Assembly: GCA_903944085.1 (NCBI GenBank)
Contig: CAJAQO010000127.1
Location: forward strand, 1 to 33,193
Reading direction: 5' to 3'
DNA from: an uncultured Verrucomicrobia subdivision 3 bacterium
Lineage (GTDB): Bacteria; Verrucomicrobiota; Verrucomicrobiia; Limisphaerales; UBA11358
Length of the DNA: 33,193 nt
This document shows positions 16,221-23,159 of this stretch, piece by piece. The translations under genes were made by a program, and so were the position numbers. Within the stretch, counting starts at the first letter, position 1. Each line of letters begins with the position of its first letter. The notes below the pieces were generated by a model. The model had not been told where the DNA came from. It was given only the letters and a program-made list of their open reading frames with translations, and did no database searches.

Positions 16221-17291
16221 TCATTCGCCGGGTCTTGCCTCTGCCAATTTGCCATGATTCGTTTGAGTTGCTTGGCATCCGAACAGCAGATCGCGCCGTT
16301 TCAAATCTTCCAAAATGTTAGCGCCCTCAGTGATTTTGCTGGCAATGGTTGTCATCACTGCACGTGAAGCAAGCCTGGCTTCGTCACCCAGAGGACACTG
16401 ACCAGTCCCAAGCAGCGGGCAGCTTGGATTGCTTTCAAACTTGTGCGGCAGCGGATTCGCAGCCTTGACTCCGGCTATGGTGGTTGACTTACGCCATCGG
16501 CCCGGGCTCGTGCCAAAGCGCCGTTTAAAGCAGGTATTAAAAAGTCCCAAATGGTTGAAGCCGCATTGTTCAGCCACATTGATGATCTTGGCATTCGCAT
16601 CCCGCAATAGGGATAGGGCCTTAAGCAGGCGCATCTCCATTCGCAGGGACGCCACGGAAACTCCGAAATGCTGATGAAAGAGTCGGTTGAGGTGACGGCG
16701 GCTGCAACTGAACCTGCGGGCCAGCTCACCGACGGAAAGATTAATGAGCTCGGACGCCGAAAGCTTTTCAAAAACCTGGACCATGTGGTCTTCGGCTCCA
16801 TAATGACCAGTGCGCTTCGACAGTTCTTCCTTGAACTCCAATGACAAAATCGTCGCCGCGATCCGAATGATCTGGCCACGATGGTCCAAATCAAACTGCG
16901 GCGGAACCGCCTGTAGCAGGCGCTGGCACTCCAACGCCAATGCCCCGCTGGCGGGATAAATCTTGGCCCCCTTGAAACCATCGGTAATATTGTGAAGCAA
17001 GCTGATTTCCATGCCGTCAAACAGCGGCAGCAAGTTCTCAAAGCAAACTGAAAAGGTCCAGAATAGGAACTCGCTCTTGTTGTCAAACACGCAAAGCTTT
17101 GATCCTTCGGCTCCGTTAAAAACCAAGACATCTCCGGACGAAAGGCGATGGATTGCCCGGTTGGAGGTAAACTTGCCAATCCCACCCTTGGCAAACAAGA
17201 AAATCAAGGCTTCTTTTTTTTGCTCCAATTCTTCGCAGCCTTTCAAACGTGCCAAGCGCAGCGCCAAATGGTCTTGCTTGTTCATTGGCAT
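16221..17291 (-). CDS. AraC-family transcriptional regulator in the EPS cluster
   Basis: A 356-residue regulator from the ATG at 17291. The N-terminal half (about 180 residues) is cupin-like, with ALIFLFAKGGIGKF and SSGDVLVFNG, and would sense a ligand or partner. The C-terminal domain is a double helix-turn-helix: LSVGELARRFSCSRRHLNRL, then INVAEQCGFNHLGLFNTCFK and a RRFGTSPGRWRK end. About 85 residues follow the DNA-binding domain, including three Cys and CPLLGTGQCPLG, which is unusual because AraC domains normally end the protein. The frame reaches back to 17378, but the ATG at 17291 forms a TAATG stop/start overlap with an upstream 45-codon ORF, so coupling favours it. It probably controls the EPS genes directly downstream. 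Confidence 0.85.
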   Translation of the reverse strand: MPMNKQDHLALRLARLKGCEELEQKKEALIFLFAKGGIGKFTSNRAIHRLSSGDVLVFNGAEGSKLCVFDNKSEFLFWTFSVCFENLLPLFDGMEISLLHNITDGFKGAKIYPASGALALECQRLLQAVPPQFDLDHRGQIIRIAATILSLEFKEELSKRTGHYGAEDHMVQVFEKLSASELINLSVGELARRFSCSRRHLNRLFHQHFGVSVASLRMEMRLLKALSLLRDANAKIINVAEQCGFNHLGLFNTCFKRRFGTSPGRWRKSTTIAGVKAANPLPHKFESNPSCPLLGTGQCPLGDEARLASRAVMTTIASKITEGANILEDLKRRDLLFGCQATQTNHGKLAEARPGE

Positions 17292-17428
17292 TACCCCAAT
17301 AAATTGAAACTGCTCCTGATGGAATCCGACCGGGCACGGAAAACACCCGGAGGTATTTGCAATGCAGGCTCCCAGCATTCATGCCAGACACTTTTGCAAG
17401 CTTGCTTTCTTTCAACCTGTTTTTTCAT
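17291..17428 (-). CDS. Short leader ORF coupled to the AraC gene
   Basis: A 45-codon frame, MKKQVERKQACKSVWHECWE at its start and FNLLG at its end, running from ATG 17428 to TAA 17291. I do not recognise it as a protein family. Its ribosome site is the best I found in the window: AAGGAG with five bases before the ATG. Its stop shares a base with the AraC start (TAATG), the arrangement used for translational coupling or reinitiation. The AraC start itself lacks a well-placed site apart from a G-rich run, so this ORF may set how much regulator is made. The peptide is basic, with two Cys and two Trp and no obvious attenuation codon run. Whether the peptide itself functions is unknown. Confidence 0.55.
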   Translation of the reverse strand: MKKQVERKQACKSVWHECWEPALQIPPGVFRARSDSIRSSFNLLG

Positions 17429-17433
17429 TTGTT

Positions 17434-17439
17434 CTCCTT
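17434..17439 (-). promoter_or_regulatory. Strong ribosome binding site for the short leader ORF
   Basis: Reading the minus strand, AAGGAG is followed by AACAA and ATG, a spacing of five bases. Most genes in this window have weak or no such site, so this one stands out and supports translation of the 45-codon ORF. Confidence 0.6.
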
Positions 17440-17546
17440 CCTAATTATTCCGCTCTTCAAAAACGGCACACCTCTGAATCACCAGGCTAACTCCTCTGCT
17501 TCCGACTTAATAATGGTTAAACAAACGCCTTGTTCGGTTAATTTGA

Positions 17547-17564
17547 CGCAACGATTACGTTGCG
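17547..17564. promoter_or_regulatory. Inverted repeat CGCAACG-ATTA-CGTTGCG
   Basis: A perfect 7-bp inverted repeat with a 4-nt centre, 119 bp upstream of the short leader ORF. It could be an operator, for example for the AraC protein, or a small RNA hairpin. There is no T-run after it on either strand, so it is not a convincing terminator. Confidence 0.5.
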
Positions 17565-17786
17565 ATCAAACATGTCCTATTTAAAACCAAAGCTGCCCAA
17601 ATATCTATACACGTCCGAGACTGAATCATACATCTTTGGGACTTGCAGCTTGTCTGCACCTATAATTTTTGTGGTATTGTTTGGATTCTCCAACCTTTCG
17701 TCTAGTCGTTGGCAGAGTGAACTATAACTTCGGTGCGGACAATTGGCATAATGACCAATAGAGTCAGGTAAGTCGGTTTATATGAT

Positions 17787-17803
17787 CTAGGTAAAAGACC
17801 TAG
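17787..17803. promoter_or_regulatory. Inverted repeat CTAGGT-N5-ACCTAG
   Basis: A perfect 6-bp inverted repeat around AAAAG. The same half-sites occur as a palindrome at 22042-22060, upstream of the stand-alone receiver gene, and one half-site lies upstream of the histone-H1-like gene at 23073. This suggests a shared DNA-binding protein. The centre is 5 nt here and 7 nt (counting from the 6-bp arms) at the other site. Confidence 0.4.
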
Positions 17804-18000
17804 TCGCCTCATTTTGCCAGCAAGCTGGAAGCGGCTGGTTTAGCGGAAGCTTTCCCGATTAGATGACTAGCCATGACAATTGGCTGGTCGCCGGGGCTTT
17901 GGACTATTACCAGATTTGAGGCAGGCCCGAACCACTCGGCGGCAACGGTGAGCACACGTCTCGGTTAAAGCTGGGTGCGCGCAAAGCGGCACCTGGGGGT

Positions 18001-18489
18001 TCAAATTAGTTCTAGATCCGACGCCGCCATTTTAACGGCTGCCGCCTGACTGATAAAATCGAGCCGGAGCAATACAGTGGTCATGCCATAGCGTTTTTCC
18101 ACCCAGCCCTCGATGCCCCGCAACGGTCCGCTTTTGATTTTAATCCGCTTCCCTTCGCCAATTTCCGGTGCGAGCCGGATGTCCAAATCCGTTTCCAAGG
18201 CGCGCAAAACTTCATCCAACTGCCGAATGAACAAATCCTGGTCGGTGACCGTCAGCAGGTTGGCCACATGGTCGCTTTGTAGGACGACTCCGCGGCTGTC
18301 CGGCGGAATCTGGAGAAATACATAGCCCGGAAAAAGCGGCTTCTTAAAGACCACGGTTTTTCCACGATACTTGTGCGCCACCCGGAAACAAGGCAGGCGG
18401 GCAAGCAGGTCCGCCCGCTCGCAATATTGCACCAGTTTTTTCTCGCAGCGCGGACGGGTATGGGCGACATACCAAAGCAATTGGCTCAT
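18001..18489 (-). CDS. Specialised NusG-like transcription antiterminator (RfaH/UpxY/LoaP type)
   Basis: A 162-residue NusG paralogue from ATG 18489; the frame extends to a GTG at 18537, but the NGN domain starts right after the ATG. LLWYVAHTRPRCEKKLVQYC begins the NGN domain, which contacts RNA polymerase, and PLFPGYVFLQIPPD is the conserved strand. The C-terminal KOW domain is visible as GKRIKIKSGPLRGIEGWVEK. At 162 residues it is close to the usual NusG length. Its place as the first gene of a minus-strand EPS cluster of about 18 kb is typical for operon-specific NusG relatives that help polymerase finish long polysaccharide operons. Housekeeping NusG is less likely, because no secE or rplK neighbours are present. 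Confidence 0.9.
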   Translation of the reverse strand: MSQLLWYVAHTRPRCEKKLVQYCERADLLARLPCFRVAHKYRGKTVVFKKPLFPGYVFLQIPPDSRGVVLQSDHVANLLTVTDQDLFIRQLDEVLRALETDLDIRLAPEIGEGKRIKIKSGPLRGIEGWVEKRYGMTTVLLRLDFISQAAAVKMAASDLELI

Positions 18490-18574
18490 GCCCGTTAGCT
18501 TGTTGGCTCGCCAGCCCGTGTCAAGCTTGAGAATCACTTCCCGAAGGCTTTGCGGCTTCCAATTTTATTTACTT

Positions 18575-18601
18575 TTGACGCCGAAAGTTCTGATGTATAA
18601 A
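18575..18601 (+). promoter_or_regulatory. Possible promoter for the hybrid kinase
   Basis: TTGACG at 18575-18580 and TATAAA at 18596-18601 lie 15 bp apart, 28 bp upstream of the kinase ATG. The spacing is shorter than the preferred 17 bp, so the assignment is tentative. It falls in the divergent gap with the NusG-like gene. Confidence 0.3.
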
Positions 18602-18629
18602 AGCGCTGAATCATACAACGAACTGAGGG

Positions 18630-20846
18630 ATGAACAAAGACGGCCTAATTTTGCTGGTTGATGACGACCATAGCCTCCGCCGTGTATTGGCAAGCTGCCT
18701 GCGGCGGGAAGGTTACGAGGTGCTGGAAGCAGCCACCGGCCAGCAGGGTCTCCAACTGGCCAGGACGCGCCAGCCCCATTTGGTGCTACTCGATGTCCGG
18801 CTGCCGGACATCAGCGGCGTGGAAGTCTGTCGGCAAATCAAAGGCGACCCGACGGTGAAGGACGTTTTCGTCGCCTTGTGTTCCGGCGAAGCGATCAGCG
18901 ACGAGCATAAGGTCAGCGGTCTGCAAACCGGGGCGGATGAATATCTGGTCAAACCATTTGGGGTGCCGGAACTGATGGCACGCGTCCAAACTTTCATGCG
19001 GCTCCGCAACACCACCGCCGCGCTGCGCGCCAGCGAGGAACACCATCGCCGGCTGGTTGAAATCCTGCCCGACGCGGTTTGTCTGATCCATTCGGACGGT
19101 CGTATGCTGGCGGCGAACTCGCAGGCAGTGACGATGCTTGGTTGTGCCAGCAGCGAAGAGTTGCTGCACCAAAGCGTCTTCGAATTCACCCCGCGAGGCG
19201 AACATGCGCGCATCAAGGCGGACTTCGTGGTCGCGCTGAAGGCTGGCATGATTCGCAATGTCGAGTATTTGATGGTGAAAAAAAACGGTTGCCCATTCCG
19301 GGTGGAACTGAGTGCCACGGTGATGCCCGGCATAGACACGCAGCCGGTCGGACTGTTGAGCGTGATGCGCGACATCACCGAGGCCAAGCTGGCCCAGGAA
19401 GCGCTCCAAGTCAGCGAAGAACGGTTCCGCCAACTGGCCAACCACATCCAGCAGGTGTTCTGGATGAGCAATGTGGATAAGAGCATAATGCTCTATGTCA
19501 GCCCAGCTTATGAGGAGATTTGGGGGCAGCCCTGCAGCCGGCTTTACGTCTCACCGCAAAACTGGCTGGACGCCATTCATCCGGACGACCGCAAACTGGT
19601 GTCGGAAAAGGCCCGCACCAAACAGGCCACCGGCGAGTATGACGAAATTTATCGCATCATCCGGCCCGACGGCTCCATCCGGTGGATTCAGGATCGCGCC
19701 TTTCCCATCTGCGATGCCGCCGGGAACATTTACCGGATCGCCGGCATTGCCGAGGACATCACCAAGCGCAAACAAGCTTGGGATGCCTTGGAGGAAAGCG
19801 AAGCCCGCAAACGAGCCATCATGCAGGCGGCGCTGGACGCCATCATCACGATTGATCACGAGGGCCGGATGGTGGAATTAAATTCGGCGGCGGGAAAAAT
19901 TTTCAACCACAGCCAGTCCATGCTCATCGGTGAGAGCATCATGGAAGTGATCCCCGCTTTTTTAAGACCGTGGTTTCGCGAGGGTTTGACCCATCAGTTT
20001 GCCGGCGAAGAAGGCCCCGGTTTGGGCAGCCGGATCGAGATGCCCGCGTTGCGGGCGGACGGCAGCCGTTTTTTTGCGGAATTCACCATCACCCGGATCC
20101 GGCTCGCGGGGCCGCCGATGTTTACGCTGTATATTCGCGACATCACCCAGCAAAAGCACGCCGCCGCCGAACTGCGGTTGCTCCCGCAGCGCATCATCAA
20201 AGCCCAGGAAGCCGAGCGTTCGCGCATCGCGCAGGAATTGCATGATGGCATTAACCAGATGATCGCCTCGGTGAAAATGCGGCTCCGCAAAGTGCAGGCC
20301 AACCTGCCCGAACTCCGGCCGGCGGCCAGGGAAATCCTGGAAAGATGCGACCGGTTGCTCGTAAAAGTTCTGGAAGAGAACCGCCGGATCGCCCATAACC
20401 TGCGGCCCACCGATCTGAACCAACTCGGCTTGGCGGCGGCCTGCAGCAGTTTTTGCCACAGCGTCCAACTGCGCACCAACCTTCAGTTTCAATGTCGGAT
20501 CGCGTCGCCCGCCGAGCGGCTGCCGCCGGAGGTTGAATTGCAGCTCTTTCGCATTTTGCAGGAAGCCGTCAACAACATCGAAAAACACGCGCAGGCGAAA
20601 TCCGTCAAAGTGCAAATGCGGTTTCAGGAAGCTGCCGTGATCCTGCAGATTCAAGATGACGGCCAAGGGTTTGATGACAAGCGGGTCACGGCGTCGGGGA
20701 AAAGGCATCAGGGGCTTGGGCTCACGAACATGCGCGAACGGGCACTGACCCTTGGCGGCACGCTGGACATAAAATCGCTGCCCGGTCGGGGAACCACCAT
20801 CAGCGTGCGCGTGCCCTGCCGGAGTGACCAGAAAGATCAACCCTGA
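18630..20846 (+). CDS. Hybrid sensor histidine kinase: REC, three PAS domains, HisKA_3, HATPase
   Basis: A 738-residue cytoplasmic-looking kinase without clear membrane segments. An N-terminal receiver domain (residues 6-120) has the acidic DDD at 11-13, the phospho-acceptor Asp at about 55 (LVLLDVRLPD) and a VKPFG Lys. Three PAS domains follow at about 135-255, 260-385 (with a PAC motif, RPDGSIRWIQDR) and 390-515. A HisKA_3 domain has QELHDG with the phospho-acceptor His near 538. The HATPase_c domain has EAVNNIEKHA near 645 and DDGQGFD near 676, then a GLGLTNMRER box. This is the NarX/UhpB class, which signals to NarL-type regulators, and one lies convergently just downstream. The N-terminal receiver suggests it also takes phosphoryl input. 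The divergent NusG-like gene makes a link to EPS control plausible. Confidence 0.92.
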   Translation: MNKDGLILLVDDDHSLRRVLASCLRREGYEVLEAATGQQGLQLARTRQPHLVLLDVRLPDISGVEVCRQIKGDPTVKDVFVALCSGEAISDEHKVSGLQTGADEYLVKPFGVPELMARVQTFMRLRNTTAALRASEEHHRRLVEILPDAVCLIHSDGRMLAANSQAVTMLGCASSEELLHQSVFEFTPRGEHARIKADFVVALKAGMIRNVEYLMVKKNGCPFRVELSATVMPGIDTQPVGLLSVMRDITEAKLAQEALQVSEERFRQLANHIQQVFWMSNVDKSIMLYVSPAYEEIWGQPCSRLYVSPQNWLDAIHPDDRKLVSEKARTKQATGEYDEIYRIIRPDGSIRWIQDRAFPICDAAGNIYRIAGIAEDITKRKQAWDALEESEARKRAIMQAALDAIITIDHEGRMVELNSAAGKIFNHSQSMLIGESIMEVIPAFLRPWFREGLTHQFAGEEGPGLGSRIEMPALRADGSRFFAEFTITRIRLAGPPMFTLYIRDITQQKHAAAELRLLPQRIIKAQEAERSRIAQELHDGINQMIASVKMRLRKVQANLPELRPAAREILERCDRLLVKVLEENRRIAHNLRPTDLNQLGLAAACSSFCHSVQLRTNLQFQCRIASPAERLPPEVELQLFRILQEAVNNIEKHAQAKSVKVQMRFQEAAVILQIQDDGQGFDDKRVTASGKRHQGLGLTNMRERALTLGGTLDIKSLPGRGTTISVRVPCRSDQKDQP

Positions 20847-20866
20847 AGGCTAAATTGCCGTCCAGC

Positions 20867-20884
20867 CGATCCGACCCGGGATCG
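20867..20884. terminator. Weak hairpin between convergent kinase and response-regulator genes
   Basis: A 6-bp stem (CGATCC and GGATCG) with a 6-nt loop lies in the 69-bp gap between two convergent genes. Only a TTT follows on the plus strand. Its position suits a terminator, but the structure is weak. Confidence 0.25.
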
Positions 20885-20915
20885 TTTGGTCTGCGGAGCC
20901 ACCAAGATTTCGCAG

Positions 20916-21611
20916 CTATTTGCTGCTGTCCTGCACCCAGCAGACGGCATAGCGGATCAGCGCGTTTAAGCTCTTCAATTTAAGTTTTTGCCGGATGCGG
21001 TTGCCCTGCTTGTCAACCTCCGCAACTGGCAGGCGGAGTTGACGGGATATTTCCAGCGCGCTTTTGCCCCGGCCAAGCAATTCCAAAATTTCAAGTTCCG
21101 AATCTTTGAGCAGATCCAGACCCGTTGCCTTCGGTGCCGCCGACCGCTTCTTAGAACCAACGGTAAAAACCTCTTCGCTGACATAGATGTGTCCGGCCAG
21201 CACATCGCGAATGGCGAAAATGATATCCTCCGGATTTTCCTGTTTCATGATGAAGCCATCACCTCCGGCGCGCAAGACGCGTTGAGCATAGAGCGATTCG
21301 TCAAACATGGAAACCACCAATAGCTTGACGACGAGTTTCAAGGCGCGGATTTCCTTGATCAATTCCAGCCCGCTCTTTCCCGGCAGCGACAGATCCACCA
21401 CCGCCAGATCCGGCCGGATTTTGCTTATGGATTCAAGCGCCTGCCGCGCGTCGCCGGCGGCACCACACACGGTCAAATCAGGCTCGGCGTCAATCAATTT
21501 TGCCAAGCCATCGCGAAATACCGGATGGTCTTCCACCAGAAATATCCGGCTGATCTGTTCGTTCGCTTTCTTCTTAAGAATTCTTGCCATGGCATGTGGT
21601 GTTTGGATCAT
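20916..21611 (-). CDS. NarL/FixJ-type response regulator
   Basis: A 231-residue two-domain regulator. The receiver domain (about residues 20-140) has ED at 27-28, the phospho-acceptor Asp at about 73 (LAVVDLSLPG), a VSMFDE switch region and a MKQENP Lys. The C-terminal LuxR-type helix-turn-helix (about 170-225) reads KDSELEILELLGRGKSALEI, then SRQLRLPVAEVDKQGNRIRQ and KLKLKS. Its recognition helix differs from the common VKTHxxNIxxKL form. Starts at ATG 21611 or 21590 are both possible. It is convergent with the HisKA_3 kinase, whose class normally pairs with such regulators, so the two probably form one system. Target genes are unknown; the EPS cluster is a candidate. Confidence 0.92.
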   Translation of the reverse strand: MIQTPHAMARILKKKANEQISRIFLVEDHPVFRDGLAKLIDAEPDLTVCGAAGDARQALESISKIRPDLAVVDLSLPGKSGLELIKEIRALKLVVKLLVVSMFDESLYAQRVLRAGGDGFIMKQENPEDIIFAIRDVLAGHIYVSEEVFTVGSKKRSAAPKATGLDLLKDSELEILELLGRGKSALEISRQLRLPVAEVDKQGNRIRQKLKLKSLNALIRYAVCWVQDSSK

Positions 21612-22111
21612 TTTAGCCAGAGCCTCTTTGCACTCAAGGCAATTGGAAGCAAAATTTCAGATTAGCCTCATGGCCCGCGCCCGCGCTTGAACATTTTGGG
21701 TCGTCCGAATGACGAGCGGAACTTCGCTTTTTTGTCCCTATAATGAAACTACATGTCTCAAATCCGCATAGCCGGAAACGAATATCGCATTTAGAATCCA
21801 AACAGAAAAGTTGCGATGGCGGGCAGCGGCTGGTCAGCGTTGCGAAACGTTCAGCATTGGTGGGGATGAAACAATAAGTCGGCAATCGTGCTTGCAGTTG
21901 CGATTTTCGAGCCAGGCCACATTTGACGTGCGGACATAACCCGGAAAGACTTTTTCTTTCGGGTCAGCCACTTGACCGCTCGGCAGCCATTGACTTAGAT
22001 TGCTTTTCCGCTTGAGACGATTTGTCGTGGAAATGGCGACACTAGGTTAAGTCAACCTAGCGAAAAGTCGAGCCGCAACATTCAACCTGTCGGCAAACCA
22101 TAAATGATATT
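21612..22111. other. Divergent gene-free region upstream of two response-regulator genes
   Basis: About 500 bp between divergent genes, with only low-quality open frames. It should carry promoters for the NarL-type regulator (leftward) and the receiver protein (rightward). Visible structures are an imperfect hairpin at 21940-21963 (CCCGGAAAG pairing with CTTTCGGG around a T-rich loop) and the CTAGGTT palindrome at 22042-22060. No clear -35/-10 pair can be assigned. Confidence 0.45.
22042..22060. promoter_or_regulatory. Palindrome CTAGGTT-AAGTC-AACCTAG
   Basis: A perfect 7-bp inverted repeat with a 5-nt centre, ending 51 bp before the GTG start of the receiver gene, a normal place for an operator or activator site. 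Its half-site CTAGGT recurs as an inverted repeat at 17787-17803 and singly at 23073. Confidence 0.5.
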
Positions 22112-22480
22112 GTGCAAAAAGATTTGGAGTCTGAGTTAAAAACCGTGCTGCTCGTTGATGATGATGTGGACACTCGTCTTTTGACCAAGATGTTTCTCAA
22201 CCACTTCGGATATGAGGTTGATTCCGCAACCTCTGCGGGTGAAGCCCTTGACCGGTTCAACCCTGTCCTTCACGATCTGGTGCTGACCGACAATTCAATG
22301 GAAGGCATGACGGGCGGAGAAATGGCACACATCATCAAAATGCGATCGCCGTCCACACCAGTGGTAATGTGCACCGGGAATCCACCGAATGATTGCTCCT
22401 CCGTTGACGTGGTTATTGTGAAACCAACTCATCTCCTGGCCGTTAAAGATGCCATTAACAAACTCTTGGGGGAGAAATAA
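22112..22480 (+). CDS. Stand-alone receiver-domain response regulator
   Basis: A 122-residue single-domain receiver with no output domain. VLLVDDDVDTRLL gives the metal-binding acidic residues (about 16-17). The phospho-acceptor Asp is about residue 60 (DLVLTDNSMEGMTG), the conserved Thr is in VMCTGNPP (about 88) and the Lys is in VIVKPT (about 104). All key residues are present, so it should be phosphorylatable. It starts at GTG; a nearby ATG at 22104 is out of frame. Such proteins act as phosphate shuttles or protein-protein switches. Possible partners here are the hybrid kinase 1.3 kb away or a kinase elsewhere. A strong hairpin follows downstream. Confidence 0.9.
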   Translation: MQKDLESELKTVLLVDDDVDTRLLTKMFLNHFGYEVDSATSAGEALDRFNPVLHDLVLTDNSMEGMTGGEMAHIIKMRSPSTPVVMCTGNPPNDCSSVDVVIVKPTHLLAVKDAINKLLGEK

Positions 22481-22597
22481 TTTGTGCTTCAGAGCTTTTT
22501 GATCACGCTCCAACCTTCGATTCCAGCCACACCAGCCACGTCGCGGCTGAATCGGGCGACACGACACCCTGTCTTCCGAACTTAGTTCAACCCAAAA

Positions 22598-22631
22598 GAC
22601 AAAGGCCACCTGAAAACAAGTGGCCTTTGTC
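22598..22631. terminator. Strong hairpin terminator between convergent genes
   Basis: A perfect 12-bp stem (GACAAAGGCCAC and GTGGCCTTTGTC) around the 10-nt loop CTGAAAACAA. On the minus strand it is followed by TTTTGGG, so it fits best as the terminator of the histone-H1-like gene. It may also stop rightward transcription from the receiver gene. Confidence 0.85.
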
Positions 22632-22650
22632 GGATGACTCGCCGACAGAA

Positions 22651-23046
22651 TTACTTCGCGGCCTTCGCGGCTTTGATTTTGGCCCAGCGGGCTTTTTGCG
22701 CGGCGGCAATGGCGGCTTTGCCGGCGGCACTGATCTTTTTCTTCGCCGGTTTGGCCGCTGGTGCCGCACTTGGCTTGGCGGCCACGGCCTTGACGGCAGG
22801 CTTCACCGGCGCGGCCGGCTTGGCGGTGCCTTTGATCTTGGCCCAGCGCGCCTTTTGGGCGGCGCGAATCTTGGCGATGGCGGAGGCGCTCATTTTCTTC
22901 CGGGCCGGCTTGGCCGCTTCGGCGACCGCCGCCGTGGTGGCGACAGTGCCGCCCAGCAATTGGTTGAATTGGTTTTGAAGCTTGGCGATTTCCTCTTTGA
23001 GGTCGGCAGCTTGACGTAGTTGTTGTGCAGTGAGATTAATACTCAT
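22651..23046 (-). CDS. Histone-H1-like Ala/Lys-rich protein with two KARWAKIK motifs
   Basis: A 131-residue, very basic protein. The N-terminus (about residues 1-33, LTAQQLRQAADLKEEIAKLQ) is a likely amphipathic or coiled helix. The rest is Ala/Lys/Pro-rich like bacterial H1-type proteins. It holds two near copies of one motif, at about 50-72 and 102-125: a KK(K/M) start, then SA, then AAQKARWAKIK in both. The shared block resembles short DNA-contacting motifs seen in nucleoid-associated proteins and in NUMOD3-like elements, so DNA binding is likely but unproven. The Pro-rich linker would let the two motifs bind separately. A CTAGGT half-site lies about 27 bp upstream of its ATG, and the strong hairpin lies just after its stop. 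Confidence 0.75.
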   Translation of the reverse strand: MSINLTAQQLRQAADLKEEIAKLQNQFNQLLGGTVATTAAVAEAAKPARKKMSASAIAKIRAAQKARWAKIKGTAKPAAPVKPAVKAVAAKPSAAPAAKPAKKKISAAGKAAIAAAQKARWAKIKAAKAAK

Positions 23047-23159
23047 AAGTCGAGTAAAGCAGATGAACCAGACTAGGTCAAAGCCAAAGTTACCCGGTTA
23101 GTTCAGCCAAGTCATGGTCCACTTACATTTTGTCTAAGTCACAGTCATAGGTTGGAACC

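Larger units (their letters stand above)
17429..18000 (-). other. Long gene-free leader between the NusG-like gene and the leader ORF
   Basis: About 570 nt with no convincing gene. It lies downstream of the NusG-like gene and upstream of the EPS genes, where operon-specific antiterminators commonly act on nascent RNA. I looked for an ops/JUMPstart-type element (GGCGGTAG) on the minus strand and did not find one. Two inverted repeats are present, at 17547-17564 and 17787-17803. No strong terminator directly follows the NusG-like stop, so transcription could run through. A separate promoter here is also possible; I cannot place its boxes with confidence. Confidence 0.45.

Noticed and set aside
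17429-18000. RfaH-type ops or JUMPstart element in the EPS leader
   Set aside because: I looked for GGCGGTAG on the transcribed strand and found no match.
19962-20840. 292-codon minus-strand frame opposite the sensor kinase
   Set aside because: The kinase frame has all catalytic motifs; the antisense frame has none. Frames at 18713-19486 and 18786-19445 are likewise antisense shadows.
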